A stretch of 64,000 nt of DNA from contig PEAD01000003.1 of the NCBI GenBank assembly GCA_002753335.1, positions 93,230 through 157,229 on the forward strand, read 5' to 3'. The notes beneath the pieces were generated by a model that saw nothing but the letters and a program-made list of their open reading frames with translations, was not told the origin of the DNA and searched no databases. Shown in pieces: positions 55,051 to 64,000 of the stretch. The translations under genes were made by a program, and so were the position numbers. This DNA comes from Nitrospirae bacterium MYbin3 (lineage in GTDB: Bacteria; Nitrospirota; Thermodesulfovibrionia; Thermodesulfovibrionales; Dissulfurispiraceae). Within the stretch, counting starts at the first letter, position 1, and each line of letters opens with the position of its first letter.

Positions 55051-55758
55051 TTATTCTAACAGGTTTTGAATTATGGCCAGAGATGCTATTGCCGCTGTGT
55101 CAGCTTTTAATATGCGTTTGCCGAGAGTAGTTCTTATGAGGCCATGTTTTTCGGCTTCAAGCACTTCATATACGCTGAACCCGCCTTCGGGGCCGATAAC
55201 AATGTAGAGTTCATTTGCTGAAAATCCAGAAAGGTTTTTTTGTATCGGGGCTCCGCCTTGTTCCCAGAATATCAGGCCGGTCAATTTCTCGGATTCGTTA
55301 AGAAAGTCACTCAATAGTTTAGGCTCAGAAACCTCGGGTATGTAAGCCCTGCCGCACTGCTCGGCAGCCTCTTCAGCTATCTTGTTCCAGCGCGGGGTTT
55401 TGCGTGTATCCTTTACCAGGCAGCGCTCAGAAATTAGAGGTATGATTTTTTTGACTCCGAGCTCAACAGCTTTCTGAATGACCATGTCCATTTTGCTGCC
55501 TTTGAGTATGGCTTGGCACAAAACAATGCTGATTGCTGATTCACTATCATTGGGAAGTTCTGATTTAATTAAAATGGATACATCTTTTTTCAGTATTGAT
55601 GTTATTTCTGCATCGTAGGCTTTGCCTTTGCCGTTTATTACTGTTAAATAATCGCCGACAGCGCAGCGCATAACCGAAGTTAGATAATGTGACTTTTCCT
55701 GGTCGAGGGTTATCGCAGAGTTAAGGCTGATTTTGTCGAGCGGAACGTAGATTCTCAA
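55051..55758 (-). CDS. rsmE: 16S rRNA (uracil1498-N3)-methyltransferase
   Basis: The SPOUT methyltransferase region shows IGPEGGFSVYEVLEAEKHG and RILKADTAAIASLA, the RsmE signature. It has 235 residues. It methylates U1498 of 16S rRNA. Gene order dnaJ-rsmE is common; the start follows the dnaJ stop by three bases. Confidence 0.94.
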   Translation of the reverse strand: MRIYVPLDKISLNSAITLDQEKSHYLTSVMRCAVGDYLTVINGKGKAYDAEITSILKKDVSILIKSELPNDSESAISIVLCQAILKGSKMDMVIQKAVELGVKKIIPLISERCLVKDTRKTPRWNKIAEEAAEQCGRAYIPEVSEPKLLSDFLNESEKLTGLIFWEQGGAPIQKNLSGFSANELYIVIGPEGGFSVYEVLEAEKHGLIRTTLGKRILKADTAAIASLAIIQNLLE

Positions 55759-55761
55759 TGT

Positions 55762-56871
55762 TCAGGCAGAGAAAAGATCTTTTAGCTTGCTTTTAAAGCC
55801 TTTTCCGTATTCGGGGTTGTCGTCGCCGCTGATGCGTGCAAACTCTTCGAGCAGCTCTTTTTGCCTTGGCGTAAGTTTCTTAGGCACATCTATATAGACG
55901 GTAACTATTTGGTCCCCGCGGTGATGGCTTCCCAGCTTCGGTATGCCCCTGCCTTTTACATGAAAGGTCTTGCCTGAAGGTGTGCCGGCCGGAATCTTTA
56001 TTTTTGTGCTGCCGTCCAACGTATCCACTTCGATTTCTCCGCCGAACACAGCCTTGTGAAACTGTATCGGCGCCTGACAATAGATGTCCAGACCGTCGCG
56101 AACAAAGAACCTGTGCTCATCAACCGACAGTACGACATATAGGTCTCCTGCCGGGCCTCCGTGGCTTCCGAAATCACCTTCACCGCTTACCCTTAGGCGC
56201 GAGTTGTTGTCAACGCCTGCAGGAATTTTAAGAGAGATCTCTTTCTGCACTTTCACCTTGCCGCTGCCTTTGCAGTCTTTGCAGGGGTGGGTTATAACCT
56301 TGCCTGCGCCGTTGCATTTGCCGCAGGTTTTTGCAACGCTGAAAAATCCCTGCTGGAAGCGCACCTGTCCCGAGCCTTTGCAGTTGGGACAGGTGGCAGG
56401 TGTTTTGTCCGGCTCTGAGCCTGAGCCTTTGCAGGGTTCACAGGTCTGCCACTTTGGGATGGTAATATTTTTTTCAGCTCCGAACGCCGCCTCTTCAAGG
56501 CTGATGTTCATGTTGTAGCGGAGGTCTGAGCCTTTAGTGGTGCGGCTTTTATTGAATCCACCGAAACCGCCGAAGAAGTCATCGAAGATATTTTCGAATA
56601 TGTCACCGAAGCCTGCTCCACCAGCACCGAATCCGCCCGCTCCTGCGCCTCCAAAGCCGTTGGCAGTGCCAAACCGATCATAATGCGCACGCTTGGCCTC
56701 ATCAGAGAGGCATGTATAGGCCTCGTTTATCTCTTTGAACTTTTCTTCGGACTCTTTATCTCCTAAATTTCTGTCCGGATGATATTTGAGGGCAAGCTGC
56801 CGGAATGCCTTTTTCAGCTCTTCCTGTGAGGCATCCCGGCTTACTCCTAAAATGCTGTAATAATCGCTCAT
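55762..56871 (-). CDS. dnaJ: Chaperone DnaJ
   Basis: J-domain 1-65 with the HPD motif (YHPDRN), a Gly/Phe-rich linker (70-115), four CxxCxGxG zinc motifs ([32 protein letters not shown]) and C-terminal beta domains. It has 369 residues, the full type I form. It delivers substrates to DnaK and stimulates its ATPase. The ATG directly abuts the dnaK stop. Confidence 0.97.
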   Translation of the reverse strand: MSDYYSILGVSRDASQEELKKAFRQLALKYHPDRNLGDKESEEKFKEINEAYTCLSDEAKRAHYDRFGTANGFGGAGAGGFGAGGAGFGDIFENIFDDFFGGFGGFNKSRTTKGSDLRYNMNISLEEAAFGAEKNITIPKWQTCEPCKGSGSEPDKTPATCPNCKGSGQVRFQQGFFSVAKTCGKCNGAGKVITHPCKDCKGSGKVKVQKEISLKIPAGVDNNSRLRVSGEGDFGSHGGPAGDLYVVLSVDEHRFFVRDGLDIYCQAPIQFHKAVFGGEIEVDTLDGSTKIKIPAGTPSGKTFHVKGRGIPKLGSHHRGDQIVTVYIDVPKKLTPRQKELLEEFARISGDDNPEYGKGFKSKLKDLFSA

Positions 56872-58809
56872 CTACTGCTTTTTCTTGTCAACATCTTCAA
56901 ATTCTGCTTCAACAACATCCTCTTCAGGAGATTTTTTTGCTGAATTACATGCCGCGCCTGAGCCCGCACATCCTCCTGCGTCAGCACCGGCAGCCTGTTC
57001 CTGTGTGGCTTTGTAGATATGTTCTGCCAGCTTGTGAGAAACCTTTGAGAGCTCTTCTGTGGCCGACTTTATTTCGTTTGCATCGCTGCTGCTGTCTTTA
57101 GCTTTTTTGCATCTTTCGAGCGCAGCCTCTATATCCTTCTTCTCTCCTTCAGAAACCTTGTCTCCGTAATCTTTCAGAGATTTTTCGACCGAATATATCA
57201 GTGTGTCGGCATGGTTGCGCGCTTCGATAAGCTCTTTTTTCTTTTTGTCCTCATCAGCGTGGGTTTCTGCATCACGCACCATCTTCTTTATCTCGTCTTC
57301 GCTGAGGCCGCTTGATGCGGTTATCCTTATCGACTGCTCCTTGCCTGTTCCCATGTCTTTTGCTGAAACGTGCAGTATGCCGTTGGCATCGATGTCAAAG
57401 GTGACCTCAATCTGAGGTACTCCTCTAGGTGCAGGCGGGATGCCGACAAGCTCGAAGTTGCCGAGGAGCTTGTTGTCATTGGCCATTTCCCTCTCACCCT
57501 GATGTATCTTGATAGTCACGGCCGGCTGGTTGTCGGATGCGGTCGAGAATACCTGAGAGTTTTTCGTAGGTATTGTTGTGTTTCTGTTGATTATCTTTGT
57601 GAATACGCCGCCGAGCGTTTCGATGCCGAGCGAAAGCGGGGTAACATCAAGCAGCAGCACCTCTTTTACGTCGCCTTTAAGCACCGCAGCCTGTATTGCC
57701 GCGCCTACAGCCACCACCTCGTCAGGGTTCACGCTTCTGTTAGGCTCTTTGCCAAAATAGTTCTGAACCACCTGCTGAACCTTGGGAGTCCTTATCTGAC
57801 CGCCTACGAGTATTACTTCGTCGATGTTCGATGCTCCAAGCCCCGAATCAGAAATCGCTTTTTTGCAAGGGTCGATGGTTCTATTTACAAGGTCATCGGT
57901 AAGCTGTTCAAACTTTGATCTCGAAAGTTTCATCAGCATATGTTTAGGTCCTGTTGCGTCCGCAGTTATGAACGGCAGGTTTATCTCTGTCTCTGACGCT
58001 GTGGAAAGCTCTATTTTTGCTCTTTCTGCAGCTTCTTTGAGCCTCTGCAAAGACATCTTATCGTTCTTGAGGTCAATGCCCTGCTCTTTTTTGAACTCGT
58101 CTATCAGCAGGTCCATTATCTTTAGGTCAAAGTCGTCGCCGCCGAGATATGTATCGCCGTTTGTGGCCTTTACCTCGATTACGCCTTCGCCTATTTCGAG
58201 CACCGAAACATCGAATGTGCCTCCACCCAAATCATATACAACAACCTTTTCCTCTTTCTTCTTGTCGAGGCCGTAAGCCAGAGCTGCTGCGGTAGGCTCA
58301 TTTATGATCCTTAGAACATTGAGGCCGGCTATCTTGCCTGCGTCTTTTGTTGCCTGCCTCTGGCTGTCGTCAAAATATGCAGGCACCGTAATTACGGCCT
58401 CTGTAACCGGCTCGCCGAGATAGTCTTCGGCCGACTGTTTCAGTTTTTGCAGTATCATTGCAGAAACTTCTGGAGGAGAATAGCGCTTGCCGCGTATCTC
58501 AACATGAGCATCGTTGTTGTCTGCTGATACTATGTGATAAGGCAGCCGTTTTTTCGCATGATCCACTTCAGGCGTATTGTATTTTCTGCCCATAAGCCTT
58601 TTAATCGAAAATATCGTGTTCTCGGGGTTTGTTATCGACTGGCGTTTTGCGATCTGCCCTACCAGTCTTTCTCCCTTGTCTGTAATTGCGACTACCGACG
58701 GAGTTGTCCTTGTTCCTTCCTGATTAGGGATGACAACCGGCTCGCCGCCTACCACCACAGCAACCACCGAGTTGGTGGTGCCTAAATCTATTCCTATCGC
58801 TTTTCCCAT
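56872..58809 (-). CDS. dnaK: Chaperone DnaK (Hsp70)
   Basis: The ATPase domain starts [17 protein letters not shown] and has the [15 protein letters not shown] motif. The peptide-binding domain ([13 protein letters not shown]) and helical lid follow. It has 645 residues. The tail ends in a disordered segment with unusual cysteines ([15 protein letters not shown]) before the usual [18 protein letters not shown] lies before the ATG. It is under the HrcA/CIRCE-controlled promoter at 60471. Confidence 0.97.
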   Translation of the reverse strand: MGKAIGIDLGTTNSVVAVVVGGEPVVIPNQEGTRTTPSVVAITDKGERLVGQIAKRQSITNPENTIFSIKRLMGRKYNTPEVDHAKKRLPYHIVSADNNDAHVEIRGKRYSPPEVSAMILQKLKQSAEDYLGEPVTEAVITVPAYFDDSQRQATKDAGKIAGLNVLRIINEPTAAALAYGLDKKKEEKVVVYDLGGGTFDVSVLEIGEGVIEVKATNGDTYLGGDDFDLKIMDLLIDEFKKEQGIDLKNDKMSLQRLKEAAERAKIELSTASETEINLPFITADATGPKHMLMKLSRSKFEQLTDDLVNRTIDPCKKAISDSGLGASNIDEVILVGGQIRTPKVQQVVQNYFGKEPNRSVNPDEVVAVGAAIQAAVLKGDVKEVLLLDVTPLSLGIETLGGVFTKIINRNTTIPTKNSQVFSTASDNQPAVTIKIHQGEREMANDNKLLGNFELVGIPPAPRGVPQIEVTFDIDANGILHVSAKDMGTGKEQSIRITASSGLSEDEIKKMVRDAETHADEDKKKKELIEARNHADTLIYSVEKSLKDYGDKVSEGEKKDIEAALERCKKAKDSSSDANEIKSATEELSKVSHKLAEHIYKATQEQAAGADAGGCAGSGAACNSAKKSPEEDVVEAEFEDVDKKKQ

Positions 58810-58838
58810 GATAAAACCTCCTGTATTTTTGGTTTAGT

Positions 58839-59378
58839 TTATTCGCTGTTATTTTCTGATGTTCTTTTGCTGACAGTTACAAGCGTTGCCCTGAGCACTT
58901 TTTCTTTGTACATATAGCCTTTTCTAAGCTCCTGAACCACCATATTCTCATCCATGTCGTTTCTCTCCACCTGCGACATTGCGTGATGCACCGAGGGATC
59001 GAAGGCTTTCCCTGCTGCCTCGATCTGCGTCAATCCGAATTTTTCGAGGGTTCTGTTCATCTCTCTCAATGTGTTCTCCACCCCTTTGGCAAGAGCGCTC
59101 AATGCTTCTGAATTGCCTGTTGAGGAGTGCTGGAGAGCCATGTCTAGGCTGTCCATGACAGGCAAGAGTTCATAAACTATAGACTCATTTGCATATTTGA
59201 GAACTTCATCTTTGTCTTTTAATGCCTTTCTCCTGTAGTTTTCAAACTCTGCGTAGAGCCTCAGATGCTTGTCCTTGTATTCGTCGCGCTCTGCACGAAG
59301 AGTGTCGCATGTCTCTTGCTGTGTTTCGGTAGCTGCTGCTGTTTCATCAATTTCTGTTGTCTGTGTGCTATCTTCCAT
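58839..59378 (-). CDS. grpE: Nucleotide exchange factor GrpE
   Basis: It has an acidic, threonine- and glutamine-rich N-terminus, then the coiled-coil (YKDKHLRLYAEFENYRRKALKD), the VYELLPVMDSLDMAL segment and the VQELRKGYMYKEKVLRATLV beta-domain. It has 179 residues. GGAGGT precedes the ATG. It releases ADP from DnaK. It follows hrcA by 15 bases. Confidence 0.95.
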   Translation of the reverse strand: MEDSTQTTEIDETAAATETQQETCDTLRAERDEYKDKHLRLYAEFENYRRKALKDKDEVLKYANESIVYELLPVMDSLDMALQHSSTGNSEALSALAKGVENTLREMNRTLEKFGLTQIEAAGKAFDPSVHHAMSQVERNDMDENMVVQELRKGYMYKEKVLRATLVTVSKRTSENNSE

Positions 59379-59393
59379 TATCGCACCTCCTTC

Positions 59394-60437
59394 TCAGCCT
59401 TTGAGTGTTTTGCTTATGCAGCCTGCAACGGTTTCGACCATGAATATCGCCTTGGAATAATCCATGCGGGTGGGGCCGATGAGCGCAATCAGTCCAATGT
59501 TTCTGTCACCCTCTTTGTAAGGCGAGGTTACTATGCTGAGATTTTTTAGTTCAGTCACAGGGTTTTCATCGCCTATCATGACCTGAACGCCCTCGTTGTC
59601 CGAAAGCGCATCAAGCAGCCTCAAAATCGTGTGTTTGTCTTTTATCGCTTTTGATATTTCTTTAATCCTTGAAATGTCAGAAAAATCGGGCAGGTTCATC
59701 ACATCATGCAGCCCCGAGAAGTAGATGTCACTCTCAGAAAATGACAATATTTCTTCGCATAGCGTTATGGCTCGTGATATCAACTTGTCCCACAGCATCT
59801 TGTCCGCTTTCATTCTGCCTATCAGAACGCTCTTGATATCGTCTATGGTGCGGCCTGCGTATTCGTTGTTAAGATATTCTGCGATTCGGTTCAGATCATC
59901 CTGAGAAAGCGAGGGGTCCGATTTTATGATCTTGTGCTTCATTACGCCTTCATCGGTCAGTATTATGGCCACAACATGATCGCTCTTGTATTTCATAAAA
60001 TCGATTCTGGTGAAATGCGATTTTTCGGGTTTAGGCGGAAGTGCTACGCCCACATAATTCGACATGGATGAAAGAGTATTGGACACCTCAGAGAACATGC
60101 CTGTAATGTCGTTCTTTATTTCATCCAGCTTTCTTGAAAAATTGTCTATGAATGCGGTCTCTATGCCGCTTGTATTGATTTTTCTGTCCTGCCCCAGAAG
60201 CGAGTTTACATAAAACCTGTACCCTTTGTCTGTAGGCACCCGACCTGCGGATGTGTGTGGCTGACTCAGAAATCCCATGTCTTCAAGATCCGCCATGATA
60301 TTTCGTATTGTGGCGGGCGAGAAGCCAAAAGAATATTTCTTGGTCACGAACCTGGACCCCACCGGATCAGGCTTGTTTATGTAACTTTGTATTATGGCGT
60401 AAAGTATCTGTTTGCTTCGTTCATCAAGGGGGTCCAT
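59394..60437 (-). CDS. hrcA: Heat-inducible transcription repressor HrcA
   Basis: The winged-helix start (LDERSKQILYAIIQSYINKP, then FGFSPATIRNIMADLEDMGFL) is followed by the HrcA GAF-like core. It has 347 residues. Family knowledge: HrcA binds CIRCE and needs GroEL for activity. The operator lies just before its own start codon, so the operon hrcA-grpE-dnaK-dnaJ-rsmE is autoregulated. Confidence 0.96.
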   Translation of the reverse strand: MDPLDERSKQILYAIIQSYINKPDPVGSRFVTKKYSFGFSPATIRNIMADLEDMGFLSQPHTSAGRVPTDKGYRFYVNSLLGQDRKINTSGIETAFIDNFSRKLDEIKNDITGMFSEVSNTLSSMSNYVGVALPPKPEKSHFTRIDFMKYKSDHVVAIILTDEGVMKHKIIKSDPSLSQDDLNRIAEYLNNEYAGRTIDDIKSVLIGRMKADKMLWDKLISRAITLCEEILSFSESDIYFSGLHDVMNLPDFSDISRIKEISKAIKDKHTILRLLDALSDNEGVQVMIGDENPVTELKNLSIVTSPYKEGDRNIGLIALIGPTRMDYSKAIFMVETVAGCISKTLKG

Positions 60438-60441
60438 GACG

Positions 60442-60468
60442 TTAGCACTCTCCTTGTTCGAGTGCTAA
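60442..60468 (-). promoter_or_regulatory. Perfect CIRCE operator
   Basis: TTAGCACTC and GAGTGCTAA are exact inverted arms with a nine-base spacer, four bases before the hrcA start codon. On the mRNA the spacer contains AAGGA and, with the next G, the AAGGAG ribosome-binding site of hrcA. The predicted transcript start (about 60464) lies inside it. Confidence 0.95.
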
Positions 60469-60470
60469 TA

Positions 60471-60499
60471 ATTTAACAAGTATTCGGCAGGGCTGTCAA
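60471..60499 (-). promoter_or_regulatory. Sigma-70 promoter of the hrcA operon
   Basis: On the minus strand TTGACA (60499-60494) is followed after exactly 17 bases by TTAAAT (60476-60471). The CIRCE begins three bases later, so HrcA would block initiation. Confidence 0.75.
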
Positions 60500-60540
60500 G
60501 CAGGATATTTAACAGATTGATTTTAAAAGGCTTTTGAGAG

Positions 60541-61377
60541 CTACCAGTTCAGTTTTCTCTGCATCAGTTTTTCGTACATTTTAGGCGGCATGAACGCCTG
60601 CTGATGGATTTCGTCGCTGTAATATCTGGTGTCAACCTTGAATTCACGCCTCATTTTGCGCATGTCATGCTTTTTGGAGGCTGCCGAAAATGTCCACCAG
60701 TTTCCGGCATATGTGGCGATGTTGGCTGTGTAGAGGTCCACAGTAGGGAATATAAGCTTCATCGCCTCCTGCACCTCTATTACCATGTCTTTGTGAAAAT
60801 GCAGGGATTCAGAAAGCGTTACCAGCATTCCCTCATCGGTTAAGCAGTCTTTTACAGACTTGAAGAACTCTACTGTGAAAAGGCTTTTTGCGAAGCCCAC
60901 AATGTCGGTCGAGTCAACTATCACAACGTCAATGTCGCCGTCACGGCCCTTCACGAACTCCGCTCCGTCCATGCATTTTATCTCTACACGCTTATCATCC
61001 ACACCGCAGGCTACCGATGGGAAATATTTTTTCGATACGTTTATGACCTCTTCGTCTATCTCGATGAAATAGACCTTCTCAACGCTGTCATGGCGCAGCA
61101 CTTCCCTTACTGTGCCGCCGTCACCGCCTCCGATTACGATCACGTTTTTCGGATTAGGGTGAGCATGCATCACCGGATGTACAAGCATCTCATGGTAGAA
61201 AAGCTCATCCCTTTCCGTAATCTGAACCACACCGTCAAGTATAAGCATCTTGCCGAAGTGTTTGTTCTCTATCACCATAATATCCTGAAAAGTGCTGCTG
61301 CTTTTATGCAGGACGTTTTCCACTTCATAGACATACTGTATAGGCGCATAAGGGTCTTTCTCGAAAAATTTGATCAT
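60541..61377 (-). CDS. speE: Spermidine synthase
   Basis: The polyamine-synthase motif VIVIGGGDGGTVREVLRH (decarboxylated-SAM site) and VIVDSTDIVG are clear. It has 278 residues. It transfers aminopropyl from decarboxylated SAM to putrescine. It follows the decarboxylase by 15 bases. TAGGAGGAG lies before the ATG. speD is not in the window. Confidence 0.93.
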   Translation of the reverse strand: MIKFFEKDPYAPIQYVYEVENVLHKSSSTFQDIMVIENKHFGKMLILDGVVQITERDELFYHEMLVHPVMHAHPNPKNVIVIGGGDGGTVREVLRHDSVEKVYFIEIDEEVINVSKKYFPSVACGVDDKRVEIKCMDGAEFVKGRDGDIDVVIVDSTDIVGFAKSLFTVEFFKSVKDCLTDEGMLVTLSESLHFHKDMVIEVQEAMKLIFPTVDLYTANIATYAGNWWTFSAASKKHDMRKMRREFKVDTRYYSDEIHQQAFMPPKMYEKLMQRKLNW

Positions 61378-61392
61378 AACTCCTCCTAATCT

Positions 61393-62526
61393 TTATATCA
61401 AAATTGTCTTGGGTATCGAAAAGCCGTTGAACTCCGAGGCGTAAGAAATGGTATATGCCCCGCTCGAAAGTATCAATATTCGGTTGCCCAACTCAGGTTC
61501 TGGCAGCAGGACATCTTTATCAATTACATCGAAGCTGTCGCAGCTCGGGCCGGAGATGGTCCATTTCATCGGATCGTTTCTGCTGCCAACAACGTATGTG
61601 TATTTGATTCCGCCAATGCTTTCCATCAGGCCGTTGAAAACTCCTACATCAATATGGAGCCAGTTCTCGTCTCCGCGTTTTGTTTTTCCGATAACGGTCG
61701 AGACGAATATTCCTGCATCGCCTACAACTGCTCGTCCAGGTTCGATAAACACCTCGACATCATCAGAAAACTTCTGCTTCAGGGCCTTGTTTATTTTTTT
61801 CTCTATGGTTTCGATGTCAGCAACATTTTTTGTGTATCTGATAGGGTAGCCGCCGCCGATATTCAGTATTTTGAGAGATATGCCTTTTTGTGAAAGACTT
61901 TCCCAAAGCTCTCTTGCCTTATCAATCGCGGTGTTCCAGTTATAAACATTGTTGCATTGCGAGCCTACATGAAAGGTTATTCCAACAGGGTCGAGGCCTT
62001 TATCTTTCGCATAGATTAGCAGCTGCTCCGCCTCTTCCATCTCGACCCCGAACTTCTTGCTCAGAGGCCATTCGCTGCCCTCGTTAGGCACGGTCAGCCT
62101 GATATAAACTTTGCAGCCGGGCGCATACTTTGCCAGCTTGTCAACCTCAGCTATCGAATCGAAGGCATAGTAACTAACTCCATAATCAACCGCGTGTTCA
62201 AGAAATCTGAAGGTTTTGACCGGATTGCTGGTGATTATTTTTTCTGGAGGAACGTTCAGTGTTGAGAGCAGCGCGAGTTCTCCCTCTGAGGCTATCTCAA
62301 AGCCTGTGCCTAGAGAATGCATGAGTTTTATGACAGAGATGTCAGGGTTTGCCTTTACAGCATAAAAGACCTTCGAGTTTCTGATACCTTTCCCTATAAG
62401 CGAAACCTTGTCAGCTACCATCTGACTGTCCATAAGGAGGTAAGGCGGCGACTCATCGCTGAGCGCGATGTAGTTAAGCACCTTGTTCCAAGTCTCTTTG
62501 CTTATGAATCCTGAAGGCAGTTCCAA
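61393..62526 (-). CDS. Fold III PLP-dependent decarboxylase, probably ornithine decarboxylase
   Basis: The PLP lysine lies in VFYAVKANPD (about 55). FHVGSQ, the glycine-rich NIGGGYP, FIEPGRAVV and SGPSCDSFDVID (catalytic Cys-Asp of ODC) follow. It has 377 residues. Ornithine is the likely substrate because speE follows in the operon, but lysine/ornithine bifunctional activity cannot be excluded. The start is TTG with AAGGAG eight bases upstream. Confidence 0.87.
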   Translation of the reverse strand: MELPSGFISKETWNKVLNYIALSDESPPYLLMDSQMVADKVSLIGKGIRNSKVFYAVKANPDISVIKLMHSLGTGFEIASEGELALLSTLNVPPEKIITSNPVKTFRFLEHAVDYGVSYYAFDSIAEVDKLAKYAPGCKVYIRLTVPNEGSEWPLSKKFGVEMEEAEQLLIYAKDKGLDPVGITFHVGSQCNNVYNWNTAIDKARELWESLSQKGISLKILNIGGGYPIRYTKNVADIETIEKKINKALKQKFSDDVEVFIEPGRAVVGDAGIFVSTVIGKTKRGDENWLHIDVGVFNGLMESIGGIKYTYVVGSRNDPMKWTISGPSCDSFDVIDKDVLLPEPELGNRILILSSGAYTISYASEFNGFSIPKTILI

Positions 62527-62557
62527 TATATTATCTCCTTAAAAAAATCAGATGAAA

Positions 62558-62586
62558 ATTATACAACATGTGGAGCTTTAAAATCA
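62558..62586 (-). promoter_or_regulatory. Possible promoter of the decarboxylase-speE pair
   Basis: A perfect TATAAT lies at 62563-62558 on the minus strand, 31 bases before the TTG start. No good -35 box is found at 16-18 bases, so activator dependence is possible. The gap 62527-62653 holds no gene. Confidence 0.4.
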
Positions 62587-62653
62587 TTCGCCGAATTTCT
62601 ATAGTTGCATATTACTATTTGAAGAAAAAGAACTATCCGGTTAACATATACAA

Positions 62654-63775
62654 ATGGATGCGATGGATAAACTTAAAATTCTTTCGCAGGATTCACAGTA
62701 TGATCTTGCCTGCGCTTGCGGCACGGGCAAGGATGACCGAAGGCACAGAGGACTTGACGGGAAGTGGCTTTATCCAGTGTCTTTGCCTCAGGGCGGATAT
62801 TCGGTTTTATTGAAGACTCTTATGTCGAATGCGTGTTCCAATGACTGCAAATACTGTCCCTTGCGTTCAGAAAGCAATGTGCAGCGCTGCACGCTTCAGC
62901 CGGAAGAGACCGTAAATATCTTTATGGAATATGCGCGAAAGAAAATAGTTTTCGGGCTTTTTCTGAGCTCAGGCGTAATCGGCAGTCCTGACAATACTAT
63001 GGACAGGCTTAATGCCGTAGCTAGGATACTCAGATACAAACACGATTATAGGGGATACATTCATCTAAAAGTTATTCCGGGCGCTTCAGATGCCGCGATT
63101 GAGGATTCTATTTCCTTATCAAATGCGGTTTCCCTTAATATCGAGACGCCCGGCAAGAAACGCTTTGAGCTCCTTTCGTCAAAGAAAAACTACATTGACG
63201 ATATTATAAGGCCGCTTAAGCTTATGGCAAAGCTTACAGGTCAGGGCATGAAGCGCTCAAAGGTGAAATGCACCACACAGTTTATTGTGGGCGCTTCGGA
63301 CGAGACCGACTCCGAAATTATACGCTACATGCTTAGCTTGTATAACCGCCTAAAATTTCAGCGTGTCTATTTTTCTGCCTATCAAAAAGGATTGGGCCAT
63401 CCGGATATACCCGGAGAAAGGATGTTTCAGCTATCGCCTGACAAAATGTTTATGCGTGAACACCGGTTGTATCAAGCAGACTTTCTTGTGAGGAGATATG
63501 GTTTTTTGCAGGACGATATTATATTGGACGGCTCGGGGAATTTGAGCCTCGATAAAGATCCTAAAGAAATATGGGCAGACAGGCATCCTGAGTTCTTTCC
63601 TGTACTTGTCAACAAGGCCGAAAAAGAAGACCTGCTTAAAGTTCCCGGATTGGGACCGCAAACAGCGGATACGATTTTGAAACAGAGGCGTTGCCGTAAA
63701 ATAAGCAGTTTCAGCGATATGGGACTAAAGGGCAGAAGGCTTGAAAAGGCCAATAAATATGTAATTTTTGAGTGA
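62654..63775 (+). CDS. Putative DNA modification/repair radical SAM protein (TIGR03916-type)
   Basis: The iron-sulfur motif CSNDCKYC lies at Cys61, 65 and 68, in the TIGR03916-like context ACACGTGKDDRRH at the start. The C-terminus has a helix-hairpin-helix (VPGLGPQTADTILKQR), a DNA-binding element. It has 373 residues. Family knowledge: the protein usually pairs with a UDG-like protein (TIGR03915); none is in this window up to 64000, although a tRNA follows directly. ATG 62654 or 62663 may be the start. Confidence 0.83.
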   Translation: MDAMDKLKILSQDSQYDLACACGTGKDDRRHRGLDGKWLYPVSLPQGGYSVLLKTLMSNACSNDCKYCPLRSESNVQRCTLQPEETVNIFMEYARKKIVFGLFLSSGVIGSPDNTMDRLNAVARILRYKHDYRGYIHLKVIPGASDAAIEDSISLSNAVSLNIETPGKKRFELLSSKKNYIDDIIRPLKLMAKLTGQGMKRSKVKCTTQFIVGASDETDSEIIRYMLSLYNRLKFQRVYFSAYQKGLGHPDIPGERMFQLSPDKMFMREHRLYQADFLVRRYGFLQDDIILDGSGNLSLDKDPKEIWADRHPEFFPVLVNKAEKEDLLKVPGLGPQTADTILKQRRCRKISSFSDMGLKGRRLEKANKYVIFE

Positions 63776-63855
63776 CTCCCGAATTGTTTTCGGATTTGTT
63801 GTTTGTTTATAATTAAAATTCTATGACCTCACGCTCAGCCATTTCAAAAATGAAT

Positions 63856-63885
63856 TCGACAAGCTGAAGCATTAGTTCGTATAAT
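63856..63885 (+). promoter_or_regulatory. Promoter of tRNA-Thr
   Basis: TCGACA (63856-63861) is followed after 18 bases by a perfect TATAAT (63880-63885). The tRNA begins 17 bases later. Confidence 0.55.
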
Positions 63886-63902
63886 TACAGGTTATTTTGA
63901 TC

Positions 63903-63975
63903 GCCGCCTTAGCTCAGTTGGTAGAGCAATTGATTCGTAATCAATAGGTCGTCGGTTCGACTCCGATAGGCGGCT
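63903..63975 (+). tRNA. tRNA-Thr (anticodon CGT)
   Basis: The acceptor arms GCCGCCT and AGGCGGC pair fully. The D-arm AGCTCAGTTGGTAGAGC is standard. The anticodon stem ATTGA/TCAAT encloses TTCGTAA, with anticodon CGT (reads ACG, threonine). The T-arm contains GGTTCGACTCC. CCA is not encoded; a T-rich stretch follows. Confidence 0.95.
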
Positions 63976-64000
63976 TTTCTTTTCAGTATAACAGGTCAGT

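Noticed and set aside
56084-56518. 144-codon plus-strand ORF in dnaJ
   Set aside because: It is antisense to the zinc-motif region of dnaJ.
57370-57918. 182-codon plus-strand ORF inside dnaK
   Set aside because: It is antisense to conserved dnaK codons, with no recognisable domain or ribosome-binding site.

Overview
The window looks like a Gram-negative, probably anaerobic bacterium of the Nitrospirota/Desulfobacterota type. This is inferred from gene style only: cobalamin-binding radical SAM proteins, TMTC-type membrane proteins with TPRs, many PAS kinases, an hrcA-grpE-dnaK-dnaJ-rsmE heat-shock operon under a perfect CIRCE operator, and rplU-rpmA-obgE-proB. No 16S or other marker is present, so the phylum is a low-confidence guess.

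Region 1 (1-26.9 kb) is AT-rich and accessory in character and is devoted to surface glycan and membrane glycosyltransfer. It starts with the 3' part of a GT39-like mannosyltransferase. A tightly coupled seven-gene minus-strand operon follows (10025 to 1736): two methyltransferases, four radical SAM proteins (two with B12 domains) and a GT9 heptosyltransferase-like enzyme. A second minus-strand pair carries another B12 radical SAM protein and a GT2 enzyme. Five TMTC-like multi-spanning TPR proteins are interleaved with a methyltransferase, a DUF5989 microprotein (50 aa), an SGNH hydrolase, an FGE-fold protein, an AbrB/RelE toxin-antitoxin pair and a ResB protein. Relics include an IS481-type transposase with several frameshifts (10151-10325) and an SxtJ-like C-terminal remnant (18517-18648).

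Region 2 (26.9-47.8 kb) is a signalling island. It holds a PAS-LuxR regulator; a three-gene operon of a PhnD-like periplasmic binding protein, a hybrid histidine kinase and a 1770-residue protein-kinase-like/AAA/GAF/PAS/LuxR protein; an HU protein; a chemoreceptor coupled to a HisKA_2 kinase; and three more hybrid kinases. The kinase-like domain of the giant protein appears to lack its catalytic Asp. The giant gene also holds nine exact 9-bp repeats. Several PAS domains here share a cysteine motif.

Region 3 (47.8-64 kb) is mostly core housekeeping. It contains a degraded AAA ATPase, a sugar-isomerase-like protein with an FmdB protein, divergent promoters leading to rplU-rpmA-obgE-proB, a sensor kinase with a lone receiver, the heat-shock operon, an ornithine-decarboxylase-like gene with speE, a radical SAM DNA-modification/repair family protein, and tRNA-Thr(CGT).

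The two best candidates for something new are the coupled radical SAM/glycosyl operon and the PhnD-kinase-pseudokinase/LuxR operon.
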